Source: Angustibacter luteus (GTDB taxonomy: Bacteria; Actinomycetota; Actinomycetes; Actinomycetales; Angustibacteraceae). From it: DNA of 64,000 bases. The position numbers and the translations under genes are program-made. Under the pieces are notes generated by a model. The model was not told the DNA's origin and searched no databases. It saw only the letters and a list, made by a program, of their open reading frames with translations. The stretch spans positions 1 to 64,000 of the forward strand of contig NZ_BAABFP010000008.1 in assembly GCF_039541115.1 (NCBI RefSeq). The letters run 5' to 3'. Every line of letters begins with the position of its first letter. Positions within the stretch are counted from its first letter, which is position 1. Positions 32,909 through 41,680 of the stretch are shown here, piece by piece.

Positions 32909-34383
32909 GCCGGGGCGTTCCCTTCGGTGGTGGTGAGGTCGTCCTGGCTGGGGTCCTGCTCGCCCAAGGCCTTCGCGGCCGCCTCGGCCGACGGGGTGCC
33001 GGGCCGCTTGCGCAGCGTCCAGCCCTCGACGTTGCGCTGCGGCGCGACGTTCAGCGCCAGGGCGCCCGGCGGCACGTCCTTGCGGATCACGGTGCCGGCG
33101 CCGCTGTACGCGCCGTCGCCCACGGTGACCGGCGCGACGAACATGTTGTCCGAACCGGTGCGGCAGTGGTCGCCGACCGTGGTGCGCGACTTCGTCACCC
33201 CGTCGTAGTTCACGAACACCGAGGCGGCACCGATGTTGGAGTGCTCGCCGATCGTGGCGTCCCCGACGTACGACAGGTGCGGCACCTTGGAGCCCGTGCC
33301 GATCTGCGCGTTCTTGGTCTCCACGAAGGTGCCGATCTTGCCCCGGTCGCCCAGCGCCGTCCCCGGCCGCAGGTAGGCGAACGGTCCGACCGAGGCACCG
33401 TCCCCGATCACCGAGCTGCTGCCGTGCGTGCGGACCACGGTGGCGCCCTCGCCCACCCGGACGTCGGTCAGCGTGCTGTCCGGCCCGATCGTCGCGCCGG
33501 TGGCGACCGTGGTCTCGCCGTGCAGCTGGGTGCCGGGCAGCAGCCGGACGTCGCGGGCGAGCTGCACCTGGACGTCGACCCAGGTGCTGGCCGGGTCGAC
33601 CACGGTGACGCCGGCCCGCATCCAGCCCTGCACGACGCGGCGGTTCAGCTCGGCGCCCACCTCGGCGAGCTGGACCCGGTCGTTGACGCCCTCGGTCTGC
33701 CACACGTCGTCCAGCGGGTGCGCGCTGACCCGGCGTCCGGCGTCCCGCGCGATCGCCACGACGTCGGTCAGGTACTTCTCGCCCTGGGCGTTGTCGGTGG
33801 TGACCTGCGCGAGCGCCACGCGCAGCACCTGCGCGTCGAAGGCGTAGATGCCGGAGTTGATCTCACGGATGGCGGCGGTCGCCTCGTCGGCGTCCTTGAG
33901 CTCGACGACTGCCAGCACGCTGCCGTCCCGGTCGCGGACCACCCGACCGTAGGCCTTCGGGTCGTCCAGCACCGAGGTCAGGATCGTCACCGCGCTCTCG
34001 CTGGCGTGGTGCGCGGCGACCAGCTCGCGGAGCGTCTCGGCGGCCAGCAGCGGGACGTCGCCGTAGGTGACCACGACGGTGCCGGTCAGCGCCGGCAGGG
34101 CGTCCAGCCCGCACTCGACGGCGCGGCCGGTGCCCTTGACGTCGTCCTGGTCGGCGACCACGGCGTGCGGGGCCACCTGGAGCACGTGCTCCGCCACCTG
34201 GTCCCGGCCGTGCCGGACCACCACGGCGAGGTGCTCCGGGTCGACCGCCCGGGCCGCCGCGAGCGCGTGCCCGAGCAGCGAACGCCCCCCGATCTCGTGC
34301 AGGACCTTCGGCAGGGCCGACTTCATGCGGGTTCCCTCACCTGCCGCGAGGACGACGACGGCGGCCGGGCGCTGATCTGGCAC
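32905..34383 (-). CDS. glmU: Bifunctional UDP-GlcNAc pyrophosphorylase / GlcN-1-P acetyltransferase
   Basis: A 492-aa enzyme that supplies UDP-GlcNAc for peptidoglycan and probably for surface polysaccharide. The N-terminal uridylyltransferase has [20 protein letters not shown] and YGDVPLL. The left-handed beta-helix acetyltransferase has [18 protein letters not shown] and [17 protein letters not shown]. The C-terminal about 30 residues ([11 protein letters not shown]) are an actinobacteria-type extension. GTG 34383 lies about 30 bp downstream of tRNA-Gln. Confidence 0.96.
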   Translation of the reverse strand: MPDQRPAAVVVLAAGEGTRMKSALPKVLHEIGGRSLLGHALAAARAVDPEHLAVVVRHGRDQVAEHVLQVAPHAVVADQDDVKGTGRAVECGLDALPALTGTVVVTYGDVPLLAAETLRELVAAHHASESAVTILTSVLDDPKAYGRVVRDRDGSVLAVVELKDADEATAAIREINSGIYAFDAQVLRVALAQVTTDNAQGEKYLTDVVAIARDAGRRVSAHPLDDVWQTEGVNDRVQLAEVGAELNRRVVQGWMRAGVTVVDPASTWVDVQVQLARDVRLLPGTQLHGETTVATGATIGPDSTLTDVRVGEGATVVRTHGSSSVIGDGASVGPFAYLRPGTALGDRGKIGTFVETKNAQIGTGSKVPHLSYVGDATIGEHSNIGAASVFVNYDGVTKSRTTVGDHCRTGSDNMFVAPVTVGDGAYSGAGTVIRKDVPPGALALNVAPQRNVEGWTLRKRPGTPSAEAAAKALGEQDPSQDDLTTTEGNAPA

Positions 34384-34416
34384 CTGCGCATGCTACCCGC
34401 GAGTCGCTTCGACTGG

Positions 34417-34488
34417 CTCCGCCCCCACGATTCGAACGTGGACTGCAAGGCTCCAAAGGCCTGCGTGCTGCCGTTACACCAGGGCGGA
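34417..34488 (-). tRNA. tRNA-Gln (anticodon TTG)
   Basis: In gene direction the acceptor TCCGCCC pairs with GGGCGGA, the anticodon loop is CTTTGGA (TTG, read as Gln CAA/CAG), and the T-arm is CCACG-TTCGAAT-CGTGG. CCA is encoded just beyond (34416-34414). It lies immediately upstream of glmU, a known actinobacterial arrangement. The top pair of the anticodon stem is a C-T mismatch, which slightly lowers certainty of the stem. Confidence 0.88.
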
Positions 34489-34549
34489 CCGGCGCGGGAC
34501 GGGCCCACGCGGACGCTCCATACTGCCAGCGACGGGCATGATGGGGGCC

Positions 34550-35200
34550 ATGACCCCTTCCGACGCACGCCCGGGCGCCCCCTCGGGGCGGCGGGCCCGG
34601 ATGACCGGACCGCAGCGCCGCGAGCAGCTGCTGGACGTCGGTCGCCGGCTGTTCGCCGAGAAGGGCTTCGAGGGCACCAGCGTCGAGGAGATCGCGTCGC
34701 GCGCCGAGGTGTCCAAGCCGGTGGTGTACGAGCACTTCGGGGGCAAGGAGGGGCTCTACGCCGTCGTCGTCGACCGCGAGATCCGGCTGCTGCTCGACGA
34801 GATCACCGGGGCGCTTTCCGCCGGCAGCTCGCGCATGCTGGTCGAGCAGGCCGCGCTCGCGCTCCTCGGGTACATCGAGGAGTCCGCGGACGGCTTCCGG
34901 ATCCTGGTCCGCGACTCCCCCGTCGCACAGGCCTCGGGGTCGTTCTCCAGCCTGATCAGCGACGTCGCCACCCAGGTCGAGCACCTGCTGGCCGACGAGT
35001 TCAAGCGACGGAAGCTGGACCCGAAGAACGCGCCCATGTACGCCCAGATGCTGGTCGGCATGGTCGCCCTCACCGGGCAGTGGTGGCTGGACGCCCGCAA
35101 ACCCCAGCGTTCCGAGGTCGCCGCGCACCTGGTGAACCTGGCCTGGAACGGGCTGTCCGGCCTCGAGGCGAAGCCCACGCTGAGCAGCACCGACTCCTAG
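34550..35200 (+). CDS. TetR-family transcriptional regulator
   Basis: A 216-aa regulator. The N-terminal HTH RLFAEKGFEGTSVEEIASRA followed by VSKPVVYEHFGGKEGLYAVV is unmistakable (about residues 33-75). The C-terminal all-helical ligand domain is unassigned. ATG 34550 is chosen because GGGGG precedes it; two earlier ATGs (34538, 34541) are possible. It is divergent from tRNA-Gln/glmU, and orthologues of this type often sit here. Targets are unknown. Confidence 0.9.
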   Translation: MTPSDARPGAPSGRRARMTGPQRREQLLDVGRRLFAEKGFEGTSVEEIASRAEVSKPVVYEHFGGKEGLYAVVVDREIRLLLDEITGALSAGSSRMLVEQAALALLGYIEESADGFRILVRDSPVAQASGSFSSLISDVATQVEHLLADEFKRRKLDPKNAPMYAQMLVGMVALTGQWWLDARKPQRSEVAAHLVNLAWNGLSGLEAKPTLSSTDS

Positions 35201-35223
35201 GCCCGCTCGTCCAACAGGCCCGG

Positions 35224-35592
35224 TCAGGCTTGCTGGAGCTCGATCCGGTTGCCGACGCCGTCCTGGGTGTGGAAGCGCCGCAGCCCGGGGATCTGCTCGT
35301 CCCAGAGCACGGGCAGCCCGGCGGCGGCCACCCGCTCGGCCAGCGCGTCGACGTCCGAGACCGCGATGCCCGGGTGCGCCTTCAGCGCGGGGGTGAACCC
35401 GTCCTCGACGCCGCAGTGCAGCTCGCACGAGCCGGCGCGGAACCAGACCCCGCCCCGCGCGGCCAGGGCGGCCGGCTTGGGCACCTCGCTCATGCCCAGG
35501 ACGCCGGAGTAGAAGGAGCGCTGGGCGTCCTCGCTGCCGGCCGGGCAGGAGACCTGCACGTGGTGCAGGCCCACGACCAGCGGCTCGCTCAT
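35224..35592 (-). CDS. VOC (glyoxalase/dioxygenase-like) family protein
   Basis: A 122-aa single-domain protein with VGLHHVQVSCPAG (metal-ligand His), FYSGVLGMSEVPKP, HPGIAVSDVDALA and the terminal metal Glu (NRIELQQA). ATG 35592 overlaps the tam stop (ATGA), so the two are coupled. The substrate is unknown. Confidence 0.85.
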   Translation of the reverse strand: MSEPLVVGLHHVQVSCPAGSEDAQRSFYSGVLGMSEVPKPAALAARGGVWFRAGSCELHCGVEDGFTPALKAHPGIAVSDVDALAERVAAAGLPVLWDEQIPGLRRFHTQDGVGNRIELQQA

Positions 35593-36422
35593 GCGGCACC
35601 CCCCGTCGGCGGCTCGGCGCGGCGGGCGACGCAGAACACCCGCCGGAACGGCAGCGCCGTCCCCCACGGACGGCGCGGGTACGCCGCCCGCAGCCGCCCG
35701 GCGTACTCGTCGAGGAACGCCTGGCGCAGCTCGGGCTGCTCCTGCAGCGCGTCCATCACCGGACGCAGGCCGGTGCCGCTCACCCACGCCAGCACCGCGT
35801 CGTCGCCGAACTCGCCGGCCGGGTCCAGCACGTGCACGTACGTGGTCTCCCAGGCGTCGACGGCGCACCCGGCGTCGGCCAGCAGCGCGGCGTACGTCGT
35901 CGGCTGGCCGACCGCCTCGCCGTGCCGCAGCGCTCCCTCGACGTGGGCCGCGAACTGCGGCTGGGCCGCGACCTCACGCATCAGGGTGTGCGACGGCGAG
36001 TCGAAGTTGCCGGGCACCTGGAGCGCGAGCCAGCCGCCCGGAGCGAGCCCGGACACCCACTGCCTCAGCAGCTGTAGGTGACCGGGGACCCACTGCAGCG
36101 TCGCGTTCGTGACCAGGACGTCCACCGGGTGCTCGGGCTGCCAGTCGGCCACGTCCCCGAGCTCGAACCGCAGCCGGCCCGCGACGTCCGCGCGCCCGAC
36201 CTGGTCCTGCGCGCGGGACAGCATCTCCGGCGAGGAGTCGACGCCGAGCACCTCGGCGGCCGGCCAGCGCCGGGCGAGCGAGGCGGTCAGGTCACCGGGA
36301 CCGCAGCCCAGGTCGACCACCCGGCGCGGCGCGCCGGCTCCGACCCGGGCGAGCAGGTCGGCGAACGGCCGCGACCGCTCGGAGGCGAACCGCGCGTAGA
36401 CCGACGGGTCCCAGCTGACCAT
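35589..36422 (-). CDS. tam: Trans-aconitate 2-methyltransferase
   Basis: A 277-aa SAM-dependent enzyme that methylates trans-aconitate, an inhibitor of aconitase formed from cis-aconitate. It has the Tam N-terminus (SWDPSVYARFASERSRP), SAM motif I VVDLGCGPGDLT, VLGVDSSPEML, LVTNATLQWVPGH and LQVPGNFDSPSH. ATG 36422 is divergent from a MarR gene with two matching operator dyads in between, as described for Streptomyces tam/tamR. That pairing raises confidence in both calls. Confidence 0.93.
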   Translation of the reverse strand: MVSWDPSVYARFASERSRPFADLLARVGAGAPRRVVDLGCGPGDLTASLARRWPAAEVLGVDSSPEMLSRAQDQVGRADVAGRLRFELGDVADWQPEHPVDVLVTNATLQWVPGHLQLLRQWVSGLAPGGWLALQVPGNFDSPSHTLMREVAAQPQFAAHVEGALRHGEAVGQPTTYAALLADAGCAVDAWETTYVHVLDPAGEFGDDAVLAWVSGTGLRPVMDALQEQPELRQAFLDEYAGRLRAAYPRRPWGTALPFRRVFCVARRAEPPTGGAA

Positions 36423-36477
36423 GAGCGCTCCTCGGGTGGGCTGCGGGCTCGACGGCCCCAGCCTGACAGGCGCAGTA

Positions 36478-36491
36478 TCTTGACGTCAAGA
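36478..36491. promoter_or_regulatory. MarR/TamR-type operator dyad 1
   Basis: TCTTGACGTCAAGA is a perfect 14-bp palindrome in the tam/MarR divergent gap, 56-69 bp from the tam ATG. It shares the half-site TCTYGA with the second dyad. Confidence 0.65.
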
Positions 36492-36500
36492 GACTTTGTT

Positions 36501-36514
36501 TCTCGATGTCGAGA
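36501..36514. promoter_or_regulatory. MarR/TamR-type operator dyad 2
   Basis: TCTCGATGTCGAGA is palindromic apart from its central two bases, centred 23 bp (about two helical turns) from the first dyad and close to the MarR start. This suggests cooperative binding and autorepression. Confidence 0.65.
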
Positions 36515-36531
36515 TGCTTGATGGACCTAGG

Positions 36532-37047
36532 ATGACGAGCGTGAGCACCCCCGGGCCCGGCGACGAGGTCGACCGCATCGTCGCCGCCTGGCAGCGCGAG
36601 CGCCCGGACCTGGACGTCGAGCCGCTCGAGGTGCTGTCCCGCGTCTCGCGCCTGGCCCGGCACCTGGACCGCGCCCGCAGCGCCGCCTTCGCCGAGCACG
36701 ACCTCGAGAGCTGGGAGTTCGACGTGCTGTCGGCGCTGCGCCGAGCCGGTGCGCCGTACGAGCTGTCCCCCGGCCAGCTGGTCACCCAGACCCTGGTGAC
36801 CAGCGGCACCATGACCAACCGGGTGGACCGGCTCACCGCCCGCGGGCTGGTGCAGCGCCTACCGGACCCGCGGGACCGGCGCGGCGTGATCGTCCGGCTG
36901 ACCCCGGCCGGCCGGGCCACCGTGGACGACGCGTTCGCCGGGCTGCTGGCCCGCGAGCACGACCTGCTGGCCGAGCTCGACGCCACGGATCGCCAGGAGC
37001 TCGCGGGGCTGCTCCGCCGGCTCGTGCTCCCCTTCGACTCCCGCTGA
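36532..37047 (+). CDS. MarR-family regulator (TamR-like)
   Basis: About 171 aa. The winged HTH is LSPGQLVTQTLVTSGTMTNR followed by VDRLTARGLVQRLPDPRDRR, the MarR signature. It is divergent from tam with two shared dyads, so it most likely represses tam and itself and may respond to trans-aconitate or citrate. The start could be ATG 36532 or GTG 36541. An upstream in-frame ATG (36496) would run through the operator and is rejected. Confidence 0.88.
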   Translation: MTSVSTPGPGDEVDRIVAAWQRERPDLDVEPLEVLSRVSRLARHLDRARSAAFAEHDLESWEFDVLSALRRAGAPYELSPGQLVTQTLVTSGTMTNRVDRLTARGLVQRLPDPRDRRGVIVRLTPAGRATVDDAFAGLLAREHDLLAELDATDRQELAGLLRRLVLPFDSR

Positions 37048-37050
37048 GCG

Positions 37051-37821
37051 CTAGACCGGCTTCGCGTGCTCGACGGCCGCCGGGGTGAACGAGCCCTGGC
37101 GCAGCACCGGGACGACGTCCGAGGCGTCCAGCTGACCGGCGAGCTCGACGTCCTGCGCGAAGCCGCGCTCGATCAGCTCGCGACCGGACGGCGTGCCCGC
37201 CAACGGCTGACGGTGCTCGAACGCCAGCGCGGCGACCGCAGCCTCGGGCGACAGCTCGATGCCCGGCGCCGCCGTCCGCAGCCCGGCGATCACCGCACCC
37301 GCGCCGACGTGGTCCTCGTAGGCGACCCGCAGCGAGCCGTCGCCCCAGCGCTCACCGGCCGGCACGACCGCGACCCGCAGCGGGGCGGACCCGGCCAGCG
37401 AGCGCTCCCGCACCTCGTGGGCCACCCGCTGCGCGACGGCCGACGCGTTGCGCAGGCAGCCGACCAGGACGAGCGCCGGCGAGCTCATCAGCACGTGCGA
37501 GATCGAGGACCCGTTCGGCGACGGGAGCACGAGACGGGTGCCTTCGGGCAGGTCCAGCAGCGACGCCGGTGACAGCGACGGGCCGGAGGTGTGCGAGCGG
37601 GTCCCGGCCAGCAGCGCCTCCAGCGAGCGGGCCAGCTCGTGCGCCTGCTCCCCACCGGGGTGCGGCCACACCCGCGCGCCGCGCTCCAGCGCGACGGTGA
37701 CCGAGGTGGAGAACGACAGGACGTCGACCACGACCACCACGTCGGCACGCTCGGCGCCCTCGGTGAACCGGCGAGCGCCCGAGACGCCCCACTCGACGTC
37801 GATCCGCGCGGTGGTCGTCAC
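37051..37821 (-). CDS. 2-phosphosulfolactate phosphatase-like protein (ComB family)
   Basis: About 256 aa. RADVVVVVDVLSFSTSVTVAL, LPSPNGSSISH and VVPAGERWGDGSLRVAYEDH match the ComB family, first known from coenzyme M synthesis but widespread in bacteria that lack coenzyme M, where the substrate is unclear. GTG 37821 (TTTARIDVEWG) is chosen because upstream residues look non-coding. It converges with the MarR gene 4 bp away. Confidence 0.8.
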   Translation of the reverse strand: MTTTARIDVEWGVSGARRFTEGAERADVVVVVDVLSFSTSVTVALERGARVWPHPGGEQAHELARSLEALLAGTRSHTSGPSLSPASLLDLPEGTRLVLPSPNGSSISHVLMSSPALVLVGCLRNASAVAQRVAHEVRERSLAGSAPLRVAVVPAGERWGDGSLRVAYEDHVGAGAVIAGLRTAAPGIELSPEAAVAALAFEHRQPLAGTPSGRELIERGFAQDVELAGQLDASDVVPVLRQGSFTPAAVEHAKPV

Positions 37822-37926
37822 GAGCCGGGAGCCTACCGTCGCACGGGGTCCGCCGTGCCCGGGAGCGCAGAACCGCTTCGTCGCCGACGGGTCGGACGAC
37901 GTCACCCCCGGACGGGTCGGCCGACG

Positions 37927-39753
37927 TCAGCCGCCGACGTCAGCCGCCTCCAGCCAGCGGGACTCGACGTCCTCGCGTTCGGCGAGCAGGCCGCGCAGTC
38001 GCTCGTCCAGCTCGCCGACGGCGACGTGGTCGGTGGCCTGCGCCGCCATCTCGGCGTGCAGCAGCGCGACCTGGCGCTCGATCCGCTCCACCTGCCGTTC
38101 CAGGCGGGCCATCTCCTTGCGGGCCACGCGCTGCTCCTCGGCGGTGTGCACCCGGACGTCCGACGGGATCGCCGCAGTAGGTGCATTCCGTTCGGACGCA
38201 ACGGACCTGGCCCGCGCGGGCGGGCCGCTCGCGCGCAGGTGCAGGTACTCCTCGACGCCGCCGGGCAGGTCCCGCAGGTGGCCGTCACCGAGCAGCGCCA
38301 CCTGCCGGTCGCACATCCGCTCGAGGGCGTACCGGTCGTGCGAGACCACGATCAGGGTGCCCGCCCAACCGTCCAGCAGGTCCTCCAACGCGGTCAGGGT
38401 GTCGACGTCCAGGTCATTGGTCGGCTCGTCCAGCAGCAGCACGTTCGGCTCGTCCATCAGCAGCCGCAGCAGCTGCAGCCGGCGTCGCTCGCCGCCGGAC
38501 AGCTCCTTGACCAGCGACTGCTGGCGCTGTCCGGTGAAGCCGAGCCGCTCGGCCAGCTGGGACGCCGTGACCTCGCGCTCCCCCAGGTGCGTCGTCTCGC
38601 GGACGTCGGCGACCGCGTCCACCACGCGCAGCTCGGCGAGCGCCTCGAGCTCGCGGACCTCCTGGCTGAGGAACGCCAGCTTGACGGTCCGCCCGGTCTT
38701 CACCTTGCCTGCGGTGGGCGCGACGTCCCCGGACAGCACCCGCAGCAGGGTCGACTTGCCCGAGCCGTTGACCCCGACGACACCGATCCGGTCGCCGGGC
38801 CCGATCAGCCAGGTGAGGTCGTCCAGCAGCACCCGCTCGCCCAGCTGGACCCGGACGCCGTGCAGGTCGATGACGTCCTTGCCCAGGCGGCGGGTGGCGA
38901 AGCGCAACAGCTCCACGTCGTCGCGCGGCGGCGGGACGTCGGCGACCAGCGCGTTGGCGGCGTCGATCCGGAACTTGGGCTTGCTGGTCCGGGCTGGCGG
39001 CCCGCGGCGCAGCCAGGCGAGCTCCTTGCGCAGCAGGTTCTGCCGCCGCTCCTCCGTCGTGGCGGCGACCCGGGACCGCTCGGCCCGAGCCAGCACGTAC
39101 GCCGCGTAGCCGCCGTCGTAGGCGTCGACGGTGCCGTCGTGCACCTCCCACGTGGTGGTGGCCATCGCATCCAGGAACCACCGGTCGTGGGTGATGGCGA
39201 CCAGCGCGGACGACGGTCGCCGGGCCGACAGGTGCCGGGCCAGCCACGCCACCCCCTCGACGTCCAGGTGGTTGGTCGGCTCGTCCAGCAGCAGCAGGTC
39301 GGGGTCGGCCACCAGGTGCTTGGCCAGCGCGATCCGGCGGCGCTCGCCACCGGACATGGGTCCGACCACCGCATCCAGGCCGCCGACCGCCTCGGCCCCC
39401 AGGCCGCCGAGCAGTCCGCTCACCACGTCCCGTACCCGGGCGTCGCCGGCCCACTCGTGGTCGTCCAGGTCGCCGACGACGCACGCGCGGACGGTCGAGT
39501 CCGGGTCCAGCTCGTCGTCCTGGCCGAGCACCGCCACGGTGAGGCCACCGGTCTGGGTGACCCGGCCGTCGTCCACCGCCTGCAGGCCGGCGAGCACCCG
39601 CAGCAGCGTCGACTTGCCGCCTCCGTTGCGGCCGACCACCCCGATCCGGTCCCCGGCCGCGACGCCCAGCGAGACGTCGTCCAGGATCACCCGGGTGGCG
39701 AACGCCAGGCGAGCGCGTTCGAGGTTGACGAGGTTGACCGGTCCGGCTGCCAT
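37927..39753 (-). CDS. ABC-F family ATPase (Uup-like)
   Basis: A 608-aa soluble protein with two ABC cassettes and no membrane segments. Walker A motifs are GRNGGGKST (about 42) and GVNGSGKST (about 330), signatures MSGGERRRIAL and LSGGERRRLQL, Walker B LLLLDEPTNHLDVEG and LLLDEPTNDLDVDT. The C-terminal about 75 residues (RLERQVERIERQVALLHAEM) are a coiled coil as in Uup. ABC-F proteins act on ribosomes or DNA structures rather than transport. It lies 10 bp after ispE and so may join that operon. Confidence 0.92.
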   Translation of the reverse strand: MAAGPVNLVNLERARLAFATRVILDDVSLGVAAGDRIGVVGRNGGGKSTLLRVLAGLQAVDDGRVTQTGGLTVAVLGQDDELDPDSTVRACVVGDLDDHEWAGDARVRDVVSGLLGGLGAEAVGGLDAVVGPMSGGERRRIALAKHLVADPDLLLLDEPTNHLDVEGVAWLARHLSARRPSSALVAITHDRWFLDAMATTTWEVHDGTVDAYDGGYAAYVLARAERSRVAATTEERRQNLLRKELAWLRRGPPARTSKPKFRIDAANALVADVPPPRDDVELLRFATRRLGKDVIDLHGVRVQLGERVLLDDLTWLIGPGDRIGVVGVNGSGKSTLLRVLSGDVAPTAGKVKTGRTVKLAFLSQEVRELEALAELRVVDAVADVRETTHLGEREVTASQLAERLGFTGQRQQSLVKELSGGERRRLQLLRLLMDEPNVLLLDEPTNDLDVDTLTALEDLLDGWAGTLIVVSHDRYALERMCDRQVALLGDGHLRDLPGGVEEYLHLRASGPPARARSVASERNAPTAAIPSDVRVHTAEEQRVARKEMARLERQVERIERQVALLHAEMAAQATDHVAVGELDERLRGLLAEREDVESRWLEAADVGG

Positions 39754-39763
39754 GGGTGCGCCG

Positions 39764-40696
39764 TCAGGTCAGCCGGGGCAGGTCGCCCACCCGGGCGCCG
39801 TGCACCGGGCCGTGCGCGCGCTTGACGACCTCGCAGGCGCCCGAGGCCGTGAGCGCCACCGACAGGTCCAGGGCGTGCTCGTGGTCGCGGACCAGGAAGG
39901 CCAGGGTGGGGCCGGAGCCGCTGACGACGCCGCCGAGGGCGCCGTACTCCAGGCCCACCTCGAGGAGGTCCGACAGGTCCGGCCGCAGCGAGAACGCCGC
40001 GGGCTGCAGGTCGTTGCGCAGCGCCTTGCCGAGGGCCACGCAGTCCCCGCTGCGCAGCGCCTGCATCACCTCGTCGCCGACCCGGGGCTCGGCCAGGGCG
40101 CGTCCCGCGGTGAGCCGGTCGAACTCGGCGTACACCGCGGGGGTGGACAGGCCGTCCTCGCTGAGCGCGAGCACCCAGTGGTACTGGCCGCGGGCCAGGG
40201 CGGGGGTGATCTGCTCGCCGCGGCCGGCCCCGATCGCGGTGCCACCGACCAGCGCGAACGCGACGTCGGCGCCGAGCTGGGCGGCGAGCTCGAGCAGCTC
40301 GGCGCGGTCCAGGCCGGTGCGCCAGGCAGCGTCGCAGGCGACCAGCGCGGCGGCGGCGTCCGCCGAGCCACCGGCCATGCCCGCGGCCACCGGGATCCCC
40401 TTGTGCAGCAGGATGCGGGCGCCGGCCTGCACGCCGCCGCGGCGGGCAACCAGCTGGGCTGCGCGCAGCACGAGGTTGTCAGGCGTCAGCGGGACGCCGT
40501 CCGTGTGCTCGCCGGTGACCTCGAGCTCGAGCCCGCCGCCGGTCGGCGTCACCGTGACGTCGTCGAAGACGCTGACCGCGTGGTAGACGGTGCTGACCGG
40601 GTGGAAGCCGTCGTCACCCAGTGCCCCGACCGACAGGTCGAGGTTGATCTTGGCCGGAGCGCGCACGCTGACGCTGTCCGTCCGGTCACCTGACAT
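39764..40696 (-). CDS. ispE: 4-diphosphocytidyl-2-C-methyl-D-erythritol kinase
   Basis: A 310-aa GHMP kinase of the MEP isoprenoid pathway, also the source of undecaprenyl phosphate for cell-wall and polysaccharide assembly. VRAPAKINLDLSVG, VAAGMAGGSADAAAAL (ATP loop) and GGVVSGSGPTLAFLV are the three family motifs. ATG 40696 is preferred because AGGG lies seven bases upstream; GTG 40702 is possible. It follows rsmA by 9 bp, the conserved rpfB-rsmA-ispE order. Confidence 0.95.
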   Translation of the reverse strand: MSGDRTDSVSVRAPAKINLDLSVGALGDDGFHPVSTVYHAVSVFDDVTVTPTGGGLELEVTGEHTDGVPLTPDNLVLRAAQLVARRGGVQAGARILLHKGIPVAAGMAGGSADAAAALVACDAAWRTGLDRAELLELAAQLGADVAFALVGGTAIGAGRGEQITPALARGQYHWVLALSEDGLSTPAVYAEFDRLTAGRALAEPRVGDEVMQALRSGDCVALGKALRNDLQPAAFSLRPDLSDLLEVGLEYGALGGVVSGSGPTLAFLVRDHEHALDLSVALTASGACEVVKRAHGPVHGARVGDLPRLT

Positions 40697-40705
40697 GCGC
40701 ACACC

Positions 40706-41575
40706 CTAGGTGAGAGTGGCGGACGCCCGCGCACCGGCGAGCGCCACGAACGCCTCGATGCCCAGCTGCTCGCCGCGGGTGCGCGGGTCGATGCCCGCCG
40801 CGCGCAGCAGCTCCTCGGCCGCCGCGGGGCTGCCCGCCCAGGTCGCGAGCGCGGCCCGCAGGGTCTTGCGGCGTTGGGCGAAGGCGGCGTCGACGGCGGC
40901 GAAGACCGCTGCGCGGCCGGCGGTGGACGGCGGGGGCGGGCGGCGCACCAGCCGGACCAGCCCGGAGTCGACGTTCGGCACCGGCCAGAACACGGACCGG
41001 CCGACGTCGCCTGCCCGGGTCACCTCGCCGTACCAGGCGGCCTTGACGCTGGGCACCCCGTAGATCTTCGAGCCGGGTCCGGCGGCGAGCCGTTCGGCGA
41101 CCTCGGCCTGCACCATGACCAGCACGCTGCGCAGCGTGGGCAGCCGCTCGAGCAGGTGCAGCAGCACGGGCACGGAGACGTTGTAGGGCAGGTTCGCGAC
41201 CAGTGCGGTCGGCGCCGGGCCCGGGACGCCGTCCACCTGCAGCGCGTCCGCGGTGACCACCTCGAGCCGGTCGGCGACGTCCGGCCGGCGCTCGCGCACC
41301 GTCTGCGGCAGTCGCCCGGCCAGCAGCGGGTCGATCTCGAGCGCGACGACCCGGCTCACGACGTCCAGCAGCCCGAGCGTCAGCGAGCCGAGGCCCGGGC
41401 CGACCTCGACCACGACGTCGTCGGGCACCAGCTGGGCAGCCTTGACGATGCGCCGCACGGTGTTGCCGTCCGTGACGAAGTTCTGCCCCCGCTGCTTCGT
41501 CGGCCGCAGATCCAGCTCACCCGCCAAAGCCCGGATGTCAGAGCCCCCCAACAACCCATCCACCGAACGACTCAC
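40706..41575 (-). CDS. rsmA: 16S rRNA (adenine1518/1519-N6)-dimethyltransferase
   Basis: A 289-aa KsgA enzyme that dimethylates two adenines near the 3' end of 16S r[48 protein letters not shown] and the catalytic [10 protein letters not shown] are visible. GTG 41575 starts the gene. The 105-bp gap to rpfB contains a long inverted repeat (41585-41668) that may reduce read-through. Confidence 0.96.
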   Translation of the reverse strand: MSRSVDGLLGGSDIRALAGELDLRPTKQRGQNFVTDGNTVRRIVKAAQLVPDDVVVEVGPGLGSLTLGLLDVVSRVVALEIDPLLAGRLPQTVRERRPDVADRLEVVTADALQVDGVPGPAPTALVANLPYNVSVPVLLHLLERLPTLRSVLVMVQAEVAERLAAGPGSKIYGVPSVKAAWYGEVTRAGDVGRSVFWPVPNVDSGLVRLVRRPPPPSTAGRAAVFAAVDAAFAQRRKTLRAALATWAGSPAAAEELLRAAGIDPRTRGEQLGIEAFVALAGARASATLT

Positions 41576-41584
41576 ACGATCACG

Positions 41585-41668
41585 GTCCCAGACGGACCGG
41601 GCAGACCGGAGGTCGGCGTAAAGGAGCTTGCGACAGCCGACCGCAGGTGTGCCCGGTCCGTCTGGGAC
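41585..41668. repeat. Long nested inverted repeat between rpfB and rsmA
   Basis: Outer arms of 19 bp (GTCCCAGACGGACCGGGCA, 41585-41603, and its exact complement 41650-41668) enclose a 46-nt interval with an inner 7-bp stem (GGTCGGC 41611-41617, GCCGACC 41636-41642). It starts about 12 bp after the rpfB stop. It could act as terminator, attenuator or mRNA stabiliser, or be a mobile palindromic unit. Confidence 0.7.
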
Positions 41669-41680
41669 GAAGCCACGCGA

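Noticed and set aside
37822-37905. N-terminal extension of the ComB-like gene to 37905
   Set aside because: The extra residues have no family similarity and the family N-terminus fits GTG 37821.
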